From Gammaproteobacteria bacterium (GTDB lineage: Bacteria > Pseudomonadota > Gammaproteobacteria > Steroidobacterales > Steroidobacteraceae): 56,399 nucleotides of DNA. The notes under the pieces are model-generated. The model made no database searches. It was not told where the DNA came from and saw only the letters and a program-made list of their open reading frames with translations. Made by a program: the position numbers and the translations under genes. The stretch lies in NCBI GenBank assembly GCA_003134045.1, contig PLAH01000051.1, positions 1-56,399 on the forward strand. The letters run 5' to 3'. How positions within the stretch are numbered: position 1 is the stretch's first letter; every line of letters starts with the position of its first letter. This document shows positions 45,469 to 54,213 of the stretch, in pieces.

Positions 45469-46664
45469 CAGCCGGTCTCGCCCCCGCCGGCGCCGACGCC
45501 GACGACACGGTCGAGCACCCAGTTGGCGAAGGTATGCACGAGCGGCTCCATATGCGAGAGCCGCCCCACCTGGGCAAACGGCGAACGGATGCCGTGCTGC
45601 TGAATTTCGGAAATGACGTTGTCCTCGGGAATCGATTTGTCCCAGCGGCGGTAGTAGCGCTGCACCACGTCGTCGAAGTCGTCACGCGCCACGGTCGTCC
45701 GTGGAAAGCAGGCGCCGGATACCAGGTGCATGGATTGCGGCCCGCGCGGGTGGATCTCGAGCCACCACAGGCAGTCGAAGGTCAGCGCCAGCATGGTGCT
45801 GGGATAGATCAGGATGTAGTAGGTCCCCGCGGCACTCGCGCCGGTCAGCGTCGGAATGTACGGGAACCCGGTGTCGCCCGCTTCCAAGGCCCTGCTCCCG
45901 GTATGCGCGGTATAGAGCCCGCACCACTGCCCGTGGCCGATCAACGGCGGCGTGATGCTGCGCTTCTGCCGTTGGATGGTCTGCGCATGCACGGTCGGCA
46001 CGTGGTACGACTCCATGGCGTTTTCCACGTAGATCTTCCAGTTGCACGCGATGTCCCATTCCTTGCGGCGCACGGTCACCATGTCGTCCAACTGGTAGGG
46101 TGCGAGCAGCGCGGGCAGATCGCCCAAAAACCCGAGCAGCGGGGGCGCGGCGGGATCGAAACACACGAACAGGAACCCGCCCCAGGTTTCCAACCGAAAC
46201 TCGCGCAATCCAAAATCGGCCCGCTCGAAGCCTAAGGTCTGCTCCATTTCCGGCGCGATGCGCAGCGCGCCGGCCAGACTGTAGTTCCAACTGTGATAGG
46301 GGCAGCGAATGTCCCGCGTCGTGCCCTCGCCCGAGAGCAGCCGGGCGCCCCGGTGACGGCAGGTGTTGGCGAACGCGCGAATCGTACCGTCCTTGTCGCG
46401 CACCACGGCGAGCGGCACACCGGCAAAATCCAGGGTGATATAGCTGCCGGGCTCGCGCAGTTGGTCGGAGCGGCCGATGAAATTCCAGCTGCTTCCAAAA
46501 ATGTGCCGCACCTCACCGCCATAAAAGCCGGCCGAGGTGTACGCCCACGGCGGCAGCGTAGACGCCTCGAGCAGCGGCCGACGGACCTCCGTAAAATGAT
46601 GCGCTGCCAACGGATCGTCGGGTTCCGACCAAAGCGGCGCGCTTGCCGACGCTGCGGACACCAT
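45468..46664 (-). CDS. Rieske non-heme iron oxygenase, alpha subunit
   Basis: Terminal oxygenase that hydroxylates, demethylates or cleaves its substrate. Rieske cluster: CRHRGARLL and CPYHSW. Mononuclear iron: ENAMESYHVPTVHAQ with two His. ATG 46664 lies two bases after the class II aldolase stop, favoured over a longer frame start. No ferredoxin, reductase or beta subunit is adjacent, so electrons come from elsewhere. It is related to the deleted copy near 35 kb, though not obviously a duplicate of it. Confidence 0.92.
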   Translation of the reverse strand: MVSAASASAPLWSEPDDPLAAHHFTEVRRPLLEASTLPPWAYTSAGFYGGEVRHIFGSSWNFIGRSDQLREPGSYITLDFAGVPLAVVRDKDGTIRAFANTCRHRGARLLSGEGTTRDIRCPYHSWNYSLAGALRIAPEMEQTLGFERADFGLREFRLETWGGFLFVCFDPAAPPLLGFLGDLPALLAPYQLDDMVTVRRKEWDIACNWKIYVENAMESYHVPTVHAQTIQRQKRSITPPLIGHGQWCGLYTAHTGSRALEAGDTGFPYIPTLTGASAAGTYYILIYPSTMLALTFDCLWWLEIHPRGPQSMHLVSGACFPRTTVARDDFDDVVQRYYRRWDKSIPEDNVISEIQQHGIRSPFAQVGRLSHMEPLVHTFANWVLDRVVGVGAGGGETG

Positions 46665-46666
46665 GC

Positions 46667-47431
46667 TCAGTCCCTCCAGTTCGGATAGTTCGAATCGAGC
46701 AGACGCAGCAGCGCCGGCCACATGCGGTGCCCGGCGGCTGCCGGGTCCCGCGCGCTCGTATATTGCTGCATGGTGGCAGCGATCGTCGCCTCATCGGGCA
46801 TGGTGATGGCGCGGCCGGTCGCCAGCACGTCCATCTGCACGCGCGCGGTCTGCTCCAGATAGTAAGTAAAATAAAACGCGGCCGGAATGGTCGCGCCGAC
46901 GGTGAGCAGGCCGTGGTTGCGCAGCACCAGCGCGATCTTCCCCTTGATGTCCCGATCGAGTCGCTCGCCCTCGTCCATATTGAAGGCAATGCCTTCGTAG
47001 CCGTGACAGCCGATGCGTTCGTGGAATTCGATCGCGAATTGATTCATGGGCAGGATGCCGTCGGCCAAGCACGAAATCGCGACGCCGGCTCGCGTGTGCG
47101 TATGGATAACGCAATTGACGTCGGGCCGCGCGCGCAAAATGGCGCCGTGAATCACGAATCCCGCGGCATTGGCCGCGTGCCGCGCGCTGCCGACGACATT
47201 GCCGTCGAAATCCAGTTTGACGAGACTCGCGGGGGAGACCTCGTTGAAAAACAATCCGAACGGGTTGATGAGAAATGCATCCTCCCCCGGAACACGCGCC
47301 GATGCATGCGTGAAGATGAGGTCATCCATGCCAAAATGCGCCAGCAGGCGGTACACGGCGGCCAGATGCAGCCGCACGTCGCCTTCGGTGTCGATGGTTA
47401 TTTTTTTCGCGGGGGCGTCTTGGATGATCAT
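46667..47431 (-). CDS. Class II aldolase/adducin family protein
   Basis: Zn-dependent aldolase, epimerase or decarboxylase fold. The metal ligands are seen in VIHTHTRAGVA and LRNHGLLTVG, with FTHASARVPG as the substrate-binding loop. Length 254 is normal. It probably splits or decarboxylates a product of the Rieske oxygenase. First gene of the leftward aldolase-Rieske-dehydrogenase operon. Confidence 0.9.
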   Translation of the reverse strand: MIIQDAPAKKITIDTEGDVRLHLAAVYRLLAHFGMDDLIFTHASARVPGEDAFLINPFGLFFNEVSPASLVKLDFDGNVVGSARHAANAAGFVIHGAILRARPDVNCVIHTHTRAGVAISCLADGILPMNQFAIEFHERIGCHGYEGIAFNMDEGERLDRDIKGKIALVLRNHGLLTVGATIPAAFYFTYYLEQTARVQMDVLATGRAITMPDEATIAATMQQYTSARDPAAAGHRMWPALLRLLDSNYPNWRD

Positions 47432-47488
47432 GTCTCATTTACTCCATGCGGATCGGGAAATTCGGTGGACCCTGGCGGACGTGGGCCG

Positions 47489-48133
47489 ATGACGTATTCG
47501 ATCGTCGCGCGCTGCGCGCGGACTGGGCGGCTCGGCGTGGCCGTGGCGACGGCGAGCGTCGCCGTCGGCGCGCGCTGCCCGTTCGCGACCGCCGGTGTCG
47601 GAGCCGTGGTCACCCAGAATCGAACGCATCCCTTGATTGGGCCGCGCACGTTGGCCCTGCTCGGGGCGGGCATCGGCGGCGATGCGGCCGCAGCCCAAGC
47701 TGCCGAGACGTTCGACTTTCCAGAGTGGCGTCAGGTGGCGCTGGTCGACGCGACGGGCCGCATCGGCACCTATCACGGCGCGCTGTGTTCCGGGCTGCAC
47801 GGCGAAGCGCGCGGCGAGGCGGCCGTGGCGCTCGGCAACTTGCTGCGCTCGAAGGACGTTCCGGCCGCGGTGCTCGCCGGCTACGAGGCTGCGGTCGGGT
47901 CGCTCGAACAACGCCTCCTGGCCGGCCTCGCGGCCGGGCTTACCGCGGGCGGCGAGATCAAGCCGCTGCGATCGGCAGCGCTGGTGGTGGTCGATCGCGA
48001 TGCTTTTCCGTATACCCACCTGCGCATCGATGCCGACGATGATCCGCTGCGCAAACTCGACGAACTGTGGCAGCAGTGGCAGCCGGTCGCAGAGACTTAC
48101 CGCCGCTGGGCGCTCGATCCCCACGGCGCATGA
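47489..48133 (+). CDS. DUF1028 protein (Ntn-hydrolase-like)
   Basis: A 214-residue protein beginning MTYSIVARCARTGRLGVAVA with RCPFATAGVGAVVTQ, the DUF1028 signature. The family has an N-terminal-nucleophile hydrolase fold but no firmly assigned reaction. The ATG at 47489 fits family starts. It is divergent from the aldolase gene with only 57 bases between, so a shared control region is likely. The PLRKLDELW C-terminus is also typical. A hydrolase step on an amide or peptide would suit the cluster. Confidence 0.88.
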   Translation: MTYSIVARCARTGRLGVAVATASVAVGARCPFATAGVGAVVTQNRTHPLIGPRTLALLGAGIGGDAAAAQAAETFDFPEWRQVALVDATGRIGTYHGALCSGLHGEARGEAAVALGNLLRSKDVPAAVLAGYEAAVGSLEQRLLAGLAAGLTAGGEIKPLRSAALVVVDRDAFPYTHLRIDADDDPLRKLDELWQQWQPVAETYRRWALDPHGA

Positions 48134-48149
48134 CGCGGTTGCAGCCTCG

Positions 48150-48905
48150 TCACGCAGGACCGCGTTTCCTTTTTCCGATTCGCGGCTTGTCGGCCGGAGG
48201 GGACACCTGCGCCCCGCCGTCGGTACGCGCCGCCGCCCCGTCGGTACGCGGCGCCGCCGCCACGATTGCGCCATAGGCGTGGTGCAGATGCGCGCGCACC
48301 GCTGCCTCGGCGGCGTCGGCGTCACGGCGCAGGATGGCGTGCGCGATGAGGCGATGATCCTCCACGGCGCGCCGGGTCTCCTCGATGGTCAGCCGCCGCA
48401 AGCGTCGCGGGCTCGCGAACAACTCGCGATACTCGCCCACCAGCCGTTGCAGTCGCTCGGCATGGCTCGCCGCCGTGACGGCCAGGTGAAACTCTTCGTT
48501 CAATCGCGCACGCGTCTCGACGTCCTTCGGATCAGCCTCGGCGCTCGCCCGTGCCAACGCGACGATGCGCGCGATTTCCTCGTCGCTGCCGCGTTCCGCG
48601 GCGAGGCGCGCGGCGCGGCCTTCGAGCGCCTCCCGAATGTGGTAAATGTCGGTGAGCTCCTGCCGCGGGTCGACCACTTCGATGCCCCAGCCGCGGGTGC
48701 CGCGCACCAATCCATCCCGCTCCAAGCGAAAGAACGCCTCGCGGATCGGCGTGCGGCTGATGCCGAACAACGCCGCGATGCCGAGCTCCGTGAGCCGCTT
48801 GCCGGGCTCGAACTCACCGTCGATGATCGCCTGACGCAACCGTTCGTACGCGAGTTCCGAGGCCGTCTTGGCCATCTCCAATCGCCAGGTTTCAGGCGCG
48901 TTCAT
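48150..48905 (-). CDS. GntR-family transcriptional regulator (FCD/FadR type)
   Basis: Repressor with an N-terminal winged helix (ELAYERLRQAIIDGEFEPGK, ALFGISRTPIREAFFRLERDGL) and a C-terminal all-helical FCD ligand domain (YHIREALEGRAARLAA, LNEEFHLAVTAASH), which usually binds an organic acid and a metal. GGGGAG lies eight bases upstream of the ATG. A palindrome (48920-48933) just upstream suggests self-regulation. The tail after residue 220 is disordered and Lys/Arg/Pro-rich. Likely the local controller of the catabolic genes. Confidence 0.9.
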   Translation of the reverse strand: MNAPETWRLEMAKTASELAYERLRQAIIDGEFEPGKRLTELGIAALFGISRTPIREAFFRLERDGLVRGTRGWGIEVVDPRQELTDIYHIREALEGRAARLAAERGSDEEIARIVALARASAEADPKDVETRARLNEEFHLAVTAASHAERLQRLVGEYRELFASPRRLRRLTIEETRRAVEDHRLIAHAILRRDADAAEAAVRAHLHHAYGAIVAAAPRTDGAAARTDGGAQVSPPADKPRIGKRKRGPA

Positions 48906-48919
48906 TGTGGGACTCCCCT

Positions 48920-48933
48920 AAGTGATGTCACTT
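48920..48933. promoter_or_regulatory. Palindrome AAGTGATGTCACTT upstream of gntR
   Basis: Six-base perfect arms around TG, 14 bases before the GntR ATG and touching the stop codon of the HpaB-type gene. Size and position fit a GntR/FCD autoregulatory operator. Confidence 0.5.
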
Positions 48934-50384
48934 TATTGATCCAGACCCGCGAGGCGGCGAGCCCGCCCGAGCGAGCCGGCTCGATCGTAAGTCGCGTAGA
49001 GCGCCGCTTCCTGTGCGAAAATCGGCGTCTCGGCAAACAACTGATACGCTTGCACACGACCGGCGTACGCTGAGCTTGTGAGTTCGCGCGCAAGATGCAT
49101 GACTCGCAGCCGCTCGGCGCCGTCGTGCTGCCCGGCCCGGAAGTACTTCCTGACATCCGCGCCGATTTCCGGATTGTCGAGCATCGCGTGGTCGGGCAGC
49201 ATCACCGGCTGACCGCCGACGATCTCACGAAAGTGCTGCACCATATCTCCATAGCTTTGCGAACAGTAGATTCGCCCGGCGTTTTGGATGGCTTGATTGG
49301 GCATGGCGAAGCCGCAGCGAGACGGCTGACAGGCCGTTTCGGCCGCGATCAGGAACGCCTCGATGGTCTGTTTGAACACCATGAGTTGGCTGATCTTGGA
49401 ACGTACTGCCGGCACGTTGGCCGAGCCGACCTGTTCGGCGTATAGCAGCGCCGCGCCCACCAGGATGTCGGCTTTTGCCAGGCTGCGCGTGAGATAGCCC
49501 TGCGCGGCCCAGCGCGCGAACTCGCTGCGCATCAGTGCGGCCAGTTCAGGTTCGCGGCTGAAGATGACGTCCTCCCACGGAATGAGCACGTTGTCGAAGA
49601 CGATCAAGGTGTCGATTTCGTCGTAGCGCGCCGAGAGCGGATGGTCGCGCACGTCGGCACCGGTCGAGCTTAGCCCAAGCAGCGGCATGCGGCAGATGTG
49701 GCGCACGCCCGGTGCGTTCAACTTGACGATACAGGCTACCGCATAGTCGCGGTTCGCTTCCATCCAACTGCCGACGGTGGGTTTGACGAAGGCCACGTGT
49801 GCGTACGGGGCGCCCGTCTCGAACTTGGCGCCGCGGATGACGACGCCGGCGTCTGTTTCCTCGACCACACGCAGATACAGGTCGGGATCATCCTGCTCAT
49901 GAGGTTGTTTCGAGCGGTCGCCTTTGGGATCGGTGTTGCCGCTGGTCATGAACAGGTTTTCGCGCTGTAAGCGCTCGAGCCAGGCCTCACCGTTGGCGCG
50001 ATAGCGCGGATCGAAGCGGTCGAACAGATCGCCGCGGTCCTTGATCACGAAGAGGGGCGACACCGTCTCGTCGCCGAAACGATCCATCGTCGGGCACACT
50101 TCCTGCAGGACCGTCGATGTCATGAGGCGGCGCAAGGTGAGGTCGCGGCTGTTTTCCGGCACTTTGTAGAAGCGCGAGCCCCGCGTCCCGTCCGGAAGTT
50201 CGTAGGTCATGATGCCGCGATGCGCCGGATCGTGGTGCAGGTCGTAAATCTTGGCCACCGTGTCGACCATGGAAGCAAACGCCGGATGCTCCGCGACACT
50301 GCCCCTCACCCGCTCACCGCTGATCCACACTTGCCGACCATCATCGAGGCTCGCACGATACTCGCGGCCAGTCATCAAACCCAT
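48933..50384 (-). CDS. HpaB-family flavin-dependent monooxygenase
   Basis: FADH2-dependent 4-hydroxyphenylacetate 3-monooxygenase-type enzyme (family also includes 4-hydroxybutyryl-CoA dehydratase). It has YRASLDDGRQVWISGERV at the start, IVFDNVLIPWEDVIF and FRAGQHDGAERLRVMHLA near the end. Length 483 is right. No HpaC-like flavin reductase is adjacent. GGAG lies seven bases before the ATG, and the stop of the M20 gene overlaps its first ten bases. It probably hydroxylates a phenolic or related ring. Confidence 0.9.
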   Translation of the reverse strand: MGLMTGREYRASLDDGRQVWISGERVRGSVAEHPAFASMVDTVAKIYDLHHDPAHRGIMTYELPDGTRGSRFYKVPENSRDLTLRRLMTSTVLQEVCPTMDRFGDETVSPLFVIKDRGDLFDRFDPRYRANGEAWLERLQRENLFMTSGNTDPKGDRSKQPHEQDDPDLYLRVVEETDAGVVIRGAKFETGAPYAHVAFVKPTVGSWMEANRDYAVACIVKLNAPGVRHICRMPLLGLSSTGADVRDHPLSARYDEIDTLIVFDNVLIPWEDVIFSREPELAALMRSEFARWAAQGYLTRSLAKADILVGAALLYAEQVGSANVPAVRSKISQLMVFKQTIEAFLIAAETACQPSRCGFAMPNQAIQNAGRIYCSQSYGDMVQHFREIVGGQPVMLPDHAMLDNPEIGADVRKYFRAGQHDGAERLRVMHLARELTSSAYAGRVQAYQLFAETPIFAQEAALYATYDRAGSLGRARRLAGLDQ

Positions 50385-51571
50385 GAAGCTTCTCCGTTCG
50401 ATAAGAAGGGTGCCGCCACAGGCAGATTAGCCATGAGCGAACTTAAGATGGCAGCGCGGTCAAACAGGCTGTCGATCACGATGCGCTCGCGGCGGCTGCA
50501 GGGATCGAGGCAGACCGGTCCGAGACCGTCGAGCGTCGGCCGCCCGAGGGCGGCTGCAAAGCTGCCGTCCGACCCGCCGCCGGACTCGACCGCGAGATAC
50601 ACGATGCCCAACGCCGCGGCGGCGCGGCTCGCCGTGGCCAATAGCGCTTCGCTCGCCGCCCGCGGAAAGGCGGGCCGCGTAAGGCCGCCGCTGATCTCGA
50701 GAGTCACCCGGGGATCGGATGGGGCCCGGAGGATTTCCAGGACACGCGACAACAGCGCCGCAGCGGCCGAGTCGCTTCGGGCCCGCAGATCGATGTGCAT
50801 TTCCGCCGCTGCCGGCACGACCTGGCGGGCGTCACCCGCATTGAGGACGCCGACGTTGACCAAGGTCCCCCGCTCGAACTCGGTCAGGTCTTCGAGCGAG
50901 GCAACACGATCGGCCAACACCCGCAGCGCGCTGGCGCCTTCCTGCAGATGCGTGATGTGGGCGGAAACGCCGCGGGCGCGTACCACCAACGCGCCGACGA
51001 CGCCGCGCGCCGCAACCACCGCACCGTTCGCCCGTGCGGGTTCGAGCACCAGGACCGCATCCGCACCGCGCGCCTGGTCTTCTATCCAAGGACGCGATGC
51101 GGCGGACCCCAATTCTTCGTCGGGCACCAGAATATGTCGAATTTCCTCCGCGTCATCGAACCCGGATCGCAGCAGGGCGCGCACCGCCTCGCACGCCATC
51201 ACCAGGCCGCCCTTCATGTCGCCGACGCCGGGGCCATGCGCCAATCCGTCCGCTTCGGCATACGGCCAATCGCCGCAGGCTCCCGCCGGCCATACGGTGT
51301 CGAGGTGCCCGACGATGAGAATCCGACCGCGCCCGCCGAAGCGGCGCCTGAACAACCGACGTGCTCCGTACCCCGCCAGCGGATGCCGCTCGCAGGAAAA
51401 ATCGAGCGCACGCCATTCCCGTTCCAGCACATCGCCGACGCGGTCGACCCCTGACGCATCATAAGAACCGCTGTCGATCGCGACCAACTCCCTCAAGGTC
51501 GCCAGGGCCTCGCGCCGGCGCGGGGCAACGAGTTGCCGAATTTCCCTCGCAAGTGATTCTGTATTGTGCAT
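50375..51571 (-). CDS. M20-family metallohydrolase (carboxypeptidase G2-like)
   Basis: Zn-dependent hydrolase of peptides, N-acyl or N-carbamoyl compounds. Metal ligands: H89 and D91 in VGHLDTVWP, D118 in GPGVGDMKGG, and E152/E153 in PDEELGS. The dimerisation domain is seen in RGVSAHITHLQEGASAL. The last metal His usual after DGLG (H-S) appears replaced by C358 in LDPCSRRERI. No signal peptide. It is the first gene of an operon with the HpaB-type enzyme. Confidence 0.88.
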   Translation of the reverse strand: MHNTESLAREIRQLVAPRRREALATLRELVAIDSGSYDASGVDRVGDVLEREWRALDFSCERHPLAGYGARRLFRRRFGGRGRILIVGHLDTVWPAGACGDWPYAEADGLAHGPGVGDMKGGLVMACEAVRALLRSGFDDAEEIRHILVPDEELGSAASRPWIEDQARGADAVLVLEPARANGAVVAARGVVGALVVRARGVSAHITHLQEGASALRVLADRVASLEDLTEFERGTLVNVGVLNAGDARQVVPAAAEMHIDLRARSDSAAAALLSRVLEILRAPSDPRVTLEISGGLTRPAFPRAASEALLATASRAAAALGIVYLAVESGGGSDGSFAAALGRPTLDGLGPVCLDPCSRRERIVIDSLFDRAAILSSLMANLPVAAPFLSNGEASWV

Positions 51572-51576
51572 ACAAT
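51563..51576. promoter_or_regulatory. ATTGT-N4-ACAAT repeat over the M20 start codon
   Basis: Perfect five-base arms around GCAT, covering the start codon of the M20 gene in the region divergent to lysR. It resembles operator half-site patterns (TTGT-ACAA) common for GntR/FCD regulators. A LysR box is another option. Confidence 0.4.
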
Positions 51577-51685
51577 GAACTTAACCATGAAACACCGTCC
51601 AGGACCAATAAGCACGCGTAGGTTGTCCATAAGGCACGCGCATGGGCCGGCCGGTCGACGCGCCAACGTGACCCGCCACTGACCC

Positions 51686-52567
51686 GTGCAGATTCGTCAG
51701 CTCGAGTGTTTCAGGACACTGATGTTGCACGGTACGATGACCCGTACCGCAGAACTGATCGGCGTATCGCAACCGGCCGTCAGTAACATGATCGTTGCGC
51801 TCGAACACAAAGTGGGCTTCCAGCTCTTCATCCGCAAAGCGGGGCGGCTCGTTCCGACGCCGGAGGGCAAGCTGTTCTACGTGCAAGCGAGCCGGGCCCT
51901 CGAAGGTTTCGAAAACGCCATTCGCCTGGCCGAGGAGATCTCGCAAGGCAAGCGCGGCCACCTCGCCATCGCGGCGTATCCGAGCATTTCCATCAGTCTG
52001 CTGCCACGAATCTTGTCGCTCTTCGCCGAGCAGCGACCTGAACTGCACATCAAGATCATTTCCCGCAACTCGCAGACCGTGCGCGACTTGATCTCGACTC
52101 AGCAATTCGACATGGCCATTGCAGAACTGCCTCTGGATTATCCGGCGGCCTCCATGGAGACTTTTCCGTATCTGTGCGAATGCATGTTGCCGCCGGATCA
52201 CCCGCTAACCGCAAAGTCGGTCATCTCCCCTGCCGATCTCGACGGCGTGCCGTTCGTGACATTGTTTCGCGGCGACCCCGTTTATCAGAAGCTGGCCGCG
52301 GCCTTCTCGCACTACGAATCGCGTTGGAATATCGTGGCCGAAACCGAGTTTTTCTCCTCGGCATGCGAACTCGTGGCGGCCGGAGTCGGTGTCGGCGTGG
52401 TCGATCCGGTGGCGAGCGCGCCTTTCACCGCGAATGTCGTGCGGCGCAAATTCGTACCCGACATCACTTACGAGATCGCGATTCTCTATCCGACGAATGG
52501 CGAGCGCTCCCAGATCGCGACCGCCTTCGCCGATTTACTGCGGCTGCATCTTGCGCCGCCCGGTTGA
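51686..52567 (+). CDS. LysR-family transcriptional regulator
   Basis: Activator/repressor with the usual N-terminal winged helix (QLECFRTLMLHGTMTRTAEL, VSQPAVSNMIVALE) and a two-lobed effector-binding domain (HLAIAAYPSISISLLPRILS onward). GTG start at 51686. Length 293 is typical. Divergent from the M20/HpaB operon with 114 bases between, so it most likely controls that operon. Confidence 0.92.
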   Translation: MQIRQLECFRTLMLHGTMTRTAELIGVSQPAVSNMIVALEHKVGFQLFIRKAGRLVPTPEGKLFYVQASRALEGFENAIRLAEEISQGKRGHLAIAAYPSISISLLPRILSLFAEQRPELHIKIISRNSQTVRDLISTQQFDMAIAELPLDYPAASMETFPYLCECMLPPDHPLTAKSVISPADLDGVPFVTLFRGDPVYQKLAAAFSHYESRWNIVAETEFFSSACELVAAGVGVGVVDPVASAPFTANVVRRKFVPDITYEIAILYPTNGERSQIATAFADLLRLHLAPPG

Positions 52568-52577
52568 CCCGGTTGAT

Positions 52578-53981
52578 TCATCTGCTGCTCGCATAGACCT
52601 GGATCAGATCGAACAGGTAGTCGCGTTCCTCGTACAGTCCTTCGACCGATTTTCGCTCGTTGAGCCCGTGCACTCCGTCGCCATCGGGATCGCTGAAGCG
52701 TCCGGGTACGCCATAGGTAGGAATTCCCACGGCATTGAGAGCGGGGCCGTCGGTAGCGCCCGTGGTCATCCCGGGGAGCATGGGGACGCCCGGAAAGTGC
52801 TTTTCCGCCACCCTTTTAGCGGTGTCGTAGACCAACGGAGTCAGAGGCGGCGCCGGGAGCGTCGGACCTACTTCGCCGGTTGTCGCAATGGTCACCGACG
52901 AATCGGCGGCGGCCTTGACGAGCTGTGCACGGACATTCTCGATCGAATCGCCGGGAAACATCCGGCAATTGATATTAGCGGTGGCGCGCTGCGCCAGCGC
53001 ATTGTTGGCATGTCCGCCTTCGATGATGGTCGCCACGCACGTCGTGCGCAGCATGGAGTGGTAGACCGCGTTCTTCGAAACGATGGCGTTGGCTTCGTGG
53101 TCATTCGGATCGGCGATCAGCCGCATCATGGCGGCGCCTTGTTCGCCCCCGGTCAACTTCGCCGTCTCGGTGAAGTAGGCGCGCGTCGTGTCGCTGAATT
53201 GAACCGGAAACTCATATTGACCGATTCGAACGAGCGCCGCCGCGAGACTATAGATGGCATTATCGGGACGCGGCAGGCTGCTGTGGCCGCCGGGGTTCCG
53301 CGCCTCGACCAGAAAATCTTGGTAGACCTTCTCGCCCGCTTGAAACCCGAGCGACACGTGCTTACCGTTCGCATCGCGTACTCCGACGCTGCCTTCGTTG
53401 AGAGCGAACTGTGCGTCGATCCAATCCCGATGCTCGTTCGCAAGCCAGGAGGCTCCATTGAAAGCGCCGTCACTCTCTTCACCACAAGTGAGCGCCAGCT
53501 TCAGCGGCCGGCGTAATTTCGCTCCCGCCTTTTTCAGACGGATCAGGGTGTCGGTGAAAATCGCGGCCTGGGCTTTATCATCGGACGAACCGCGACCATA
53601 GAAATAGCCATTCTCTTCCACCAACACAAAAGGATCGCGCGCCCAGTCCTCGCGCTTCGCCTCTACGACGTCGAGGTGCGCCAGTAACAGTATCGCCTTG
53701 GCTTTGTGGTTGGACCCTGCGAGCGTCGCCACCAAACCGCCATCTTTGGGATGTTCCGGTACGCTGAACAGATGAATGTCGTCGTCCGTATATCCAGCCG
53801 CCTTCAATCGCGCAGCCATGCGCTCGGCCGCCAACGTGCAACTTCCTACTGATAAAGTCGTGTTGGTCTCCACGAGCTCCTTATAAACGCTACGGAATTC
53901 AGACTGATCCGGCCGAATGTCGGCGATCACGGGTGCACAGAAGCCTGTGGCGAGCAACGCCGCCGTCAAAATAGAACGCAT
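52578..53981 (-). CDS. Secreted M20-family metallopeptidase
   Basis: Periplasmic or secreted Zn dipeptidase/aminoacylase-like enzyme, with signal peptide MRSILTAALLATGFCAPVIA. Metal site: LLAHLDVVEA, GRGSSDDKAQ, CGEESDGAFNGAS, and a final His in DGVHGLNERKSVE. The dimerisation domain is seen at RNPGGHSSLPRPDNAIY. Length 467 is typical of the periplasmic branch. All ligands are present, unlike the cytoplasmic M20 nearby. Converges with lysR 10 bases apart. Confidence 0.92.
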   Translation of the reverse strand: MRSILTAALLATGFCAPVIADIRPDQSEFRSVYKELVETNTTLSVGSCTLAAERMAARLKAAGYTDDDIHLFSVPEHPKDGGLVATLAGSNHKAKAILLLAHLDVVEAKREDWARDPFVLVEENGYFYGRGSSDDKAQAAIFTDTLIRLKKAGAKLRRPLKLALTCGEESDGAFNGASWLANEHRDWIDAQFALNEGSVGVRDANGKHVSLGFQAGEKVYQDFLVEARNPGGHSSLPRPDNAIYSLAAALVRIGQYEFPVQFSDTTRAYFTETAKLTGGEQGAAMMRLIADPNDHEANAIVSKNAVYHSMLRTTCVATIIEGGHANNALAQRATANINCRMFPGDSIENVRAQLVKAAADSSVTIATTGEVGPTLPAPPLTPLVYDTAKRVAEKHFPGVPMLPGMTTGATDGPALNAVGIPTYGVPGRFSDPDGDGVHGLNERKSVEGLYEERDYLFDLIQVYASSR

Positions 53982-54080
53982 ATCACGATCTCCCTGGTGA
54001 GCCGCGTAGTATAGGCGCGCAAGCTGGCTTGAGGACTCGGTAGCCTCTATTATCTGATCGATGCTGTGGGGGAATACGGC

Positions 54081-54212
54081 ATGAGCGCGACGGCGCTGGT
54101 CAATTCCATCGCTTCGCCCTCCGGGCCTCGTGCCCGCCGGCCCGCCCCGCCGACTCTTCAGCGCCTTTACGAATCACCGTTTGTAAATCATCTGGTGCTC
54201 CTCATCAGGTAA
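54081..54212 (+). CDS. Small ORF of 43 residues coupled to the flavoprotein gene
   Basis: ATG at 54081 with GGGGGA seven bases upstream, a better ribosome site than that of the next gene. Its stop TAA (54210-54212) is one base before the flavoprotein ATG. The product begins MSATALVNSIASPSG, is Arg/Pro-rich in the middle and ends FVNHLVLLIR. It could be a leader peptide for translational coupling or a true small protein. Confidence 0.4.
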   Translation: MSATALVNSIASPSGPRARRPAPPTLQRLYESPFVNHLVLLIR

Positions 54213-54213
54213 A

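Noticed and set aside
47637..49073. 478-codon rightward frame across DUF1028 and gntR
   Set aside because: Out of frame with DUF1028 and antisense to gntR; both real genes explain the region.
50220..51464. 414-codon rightward frame
   Set aside because: Antisense to the M20 hydrolase, rich in Arg/Ser/Pro/Ala, no domain.
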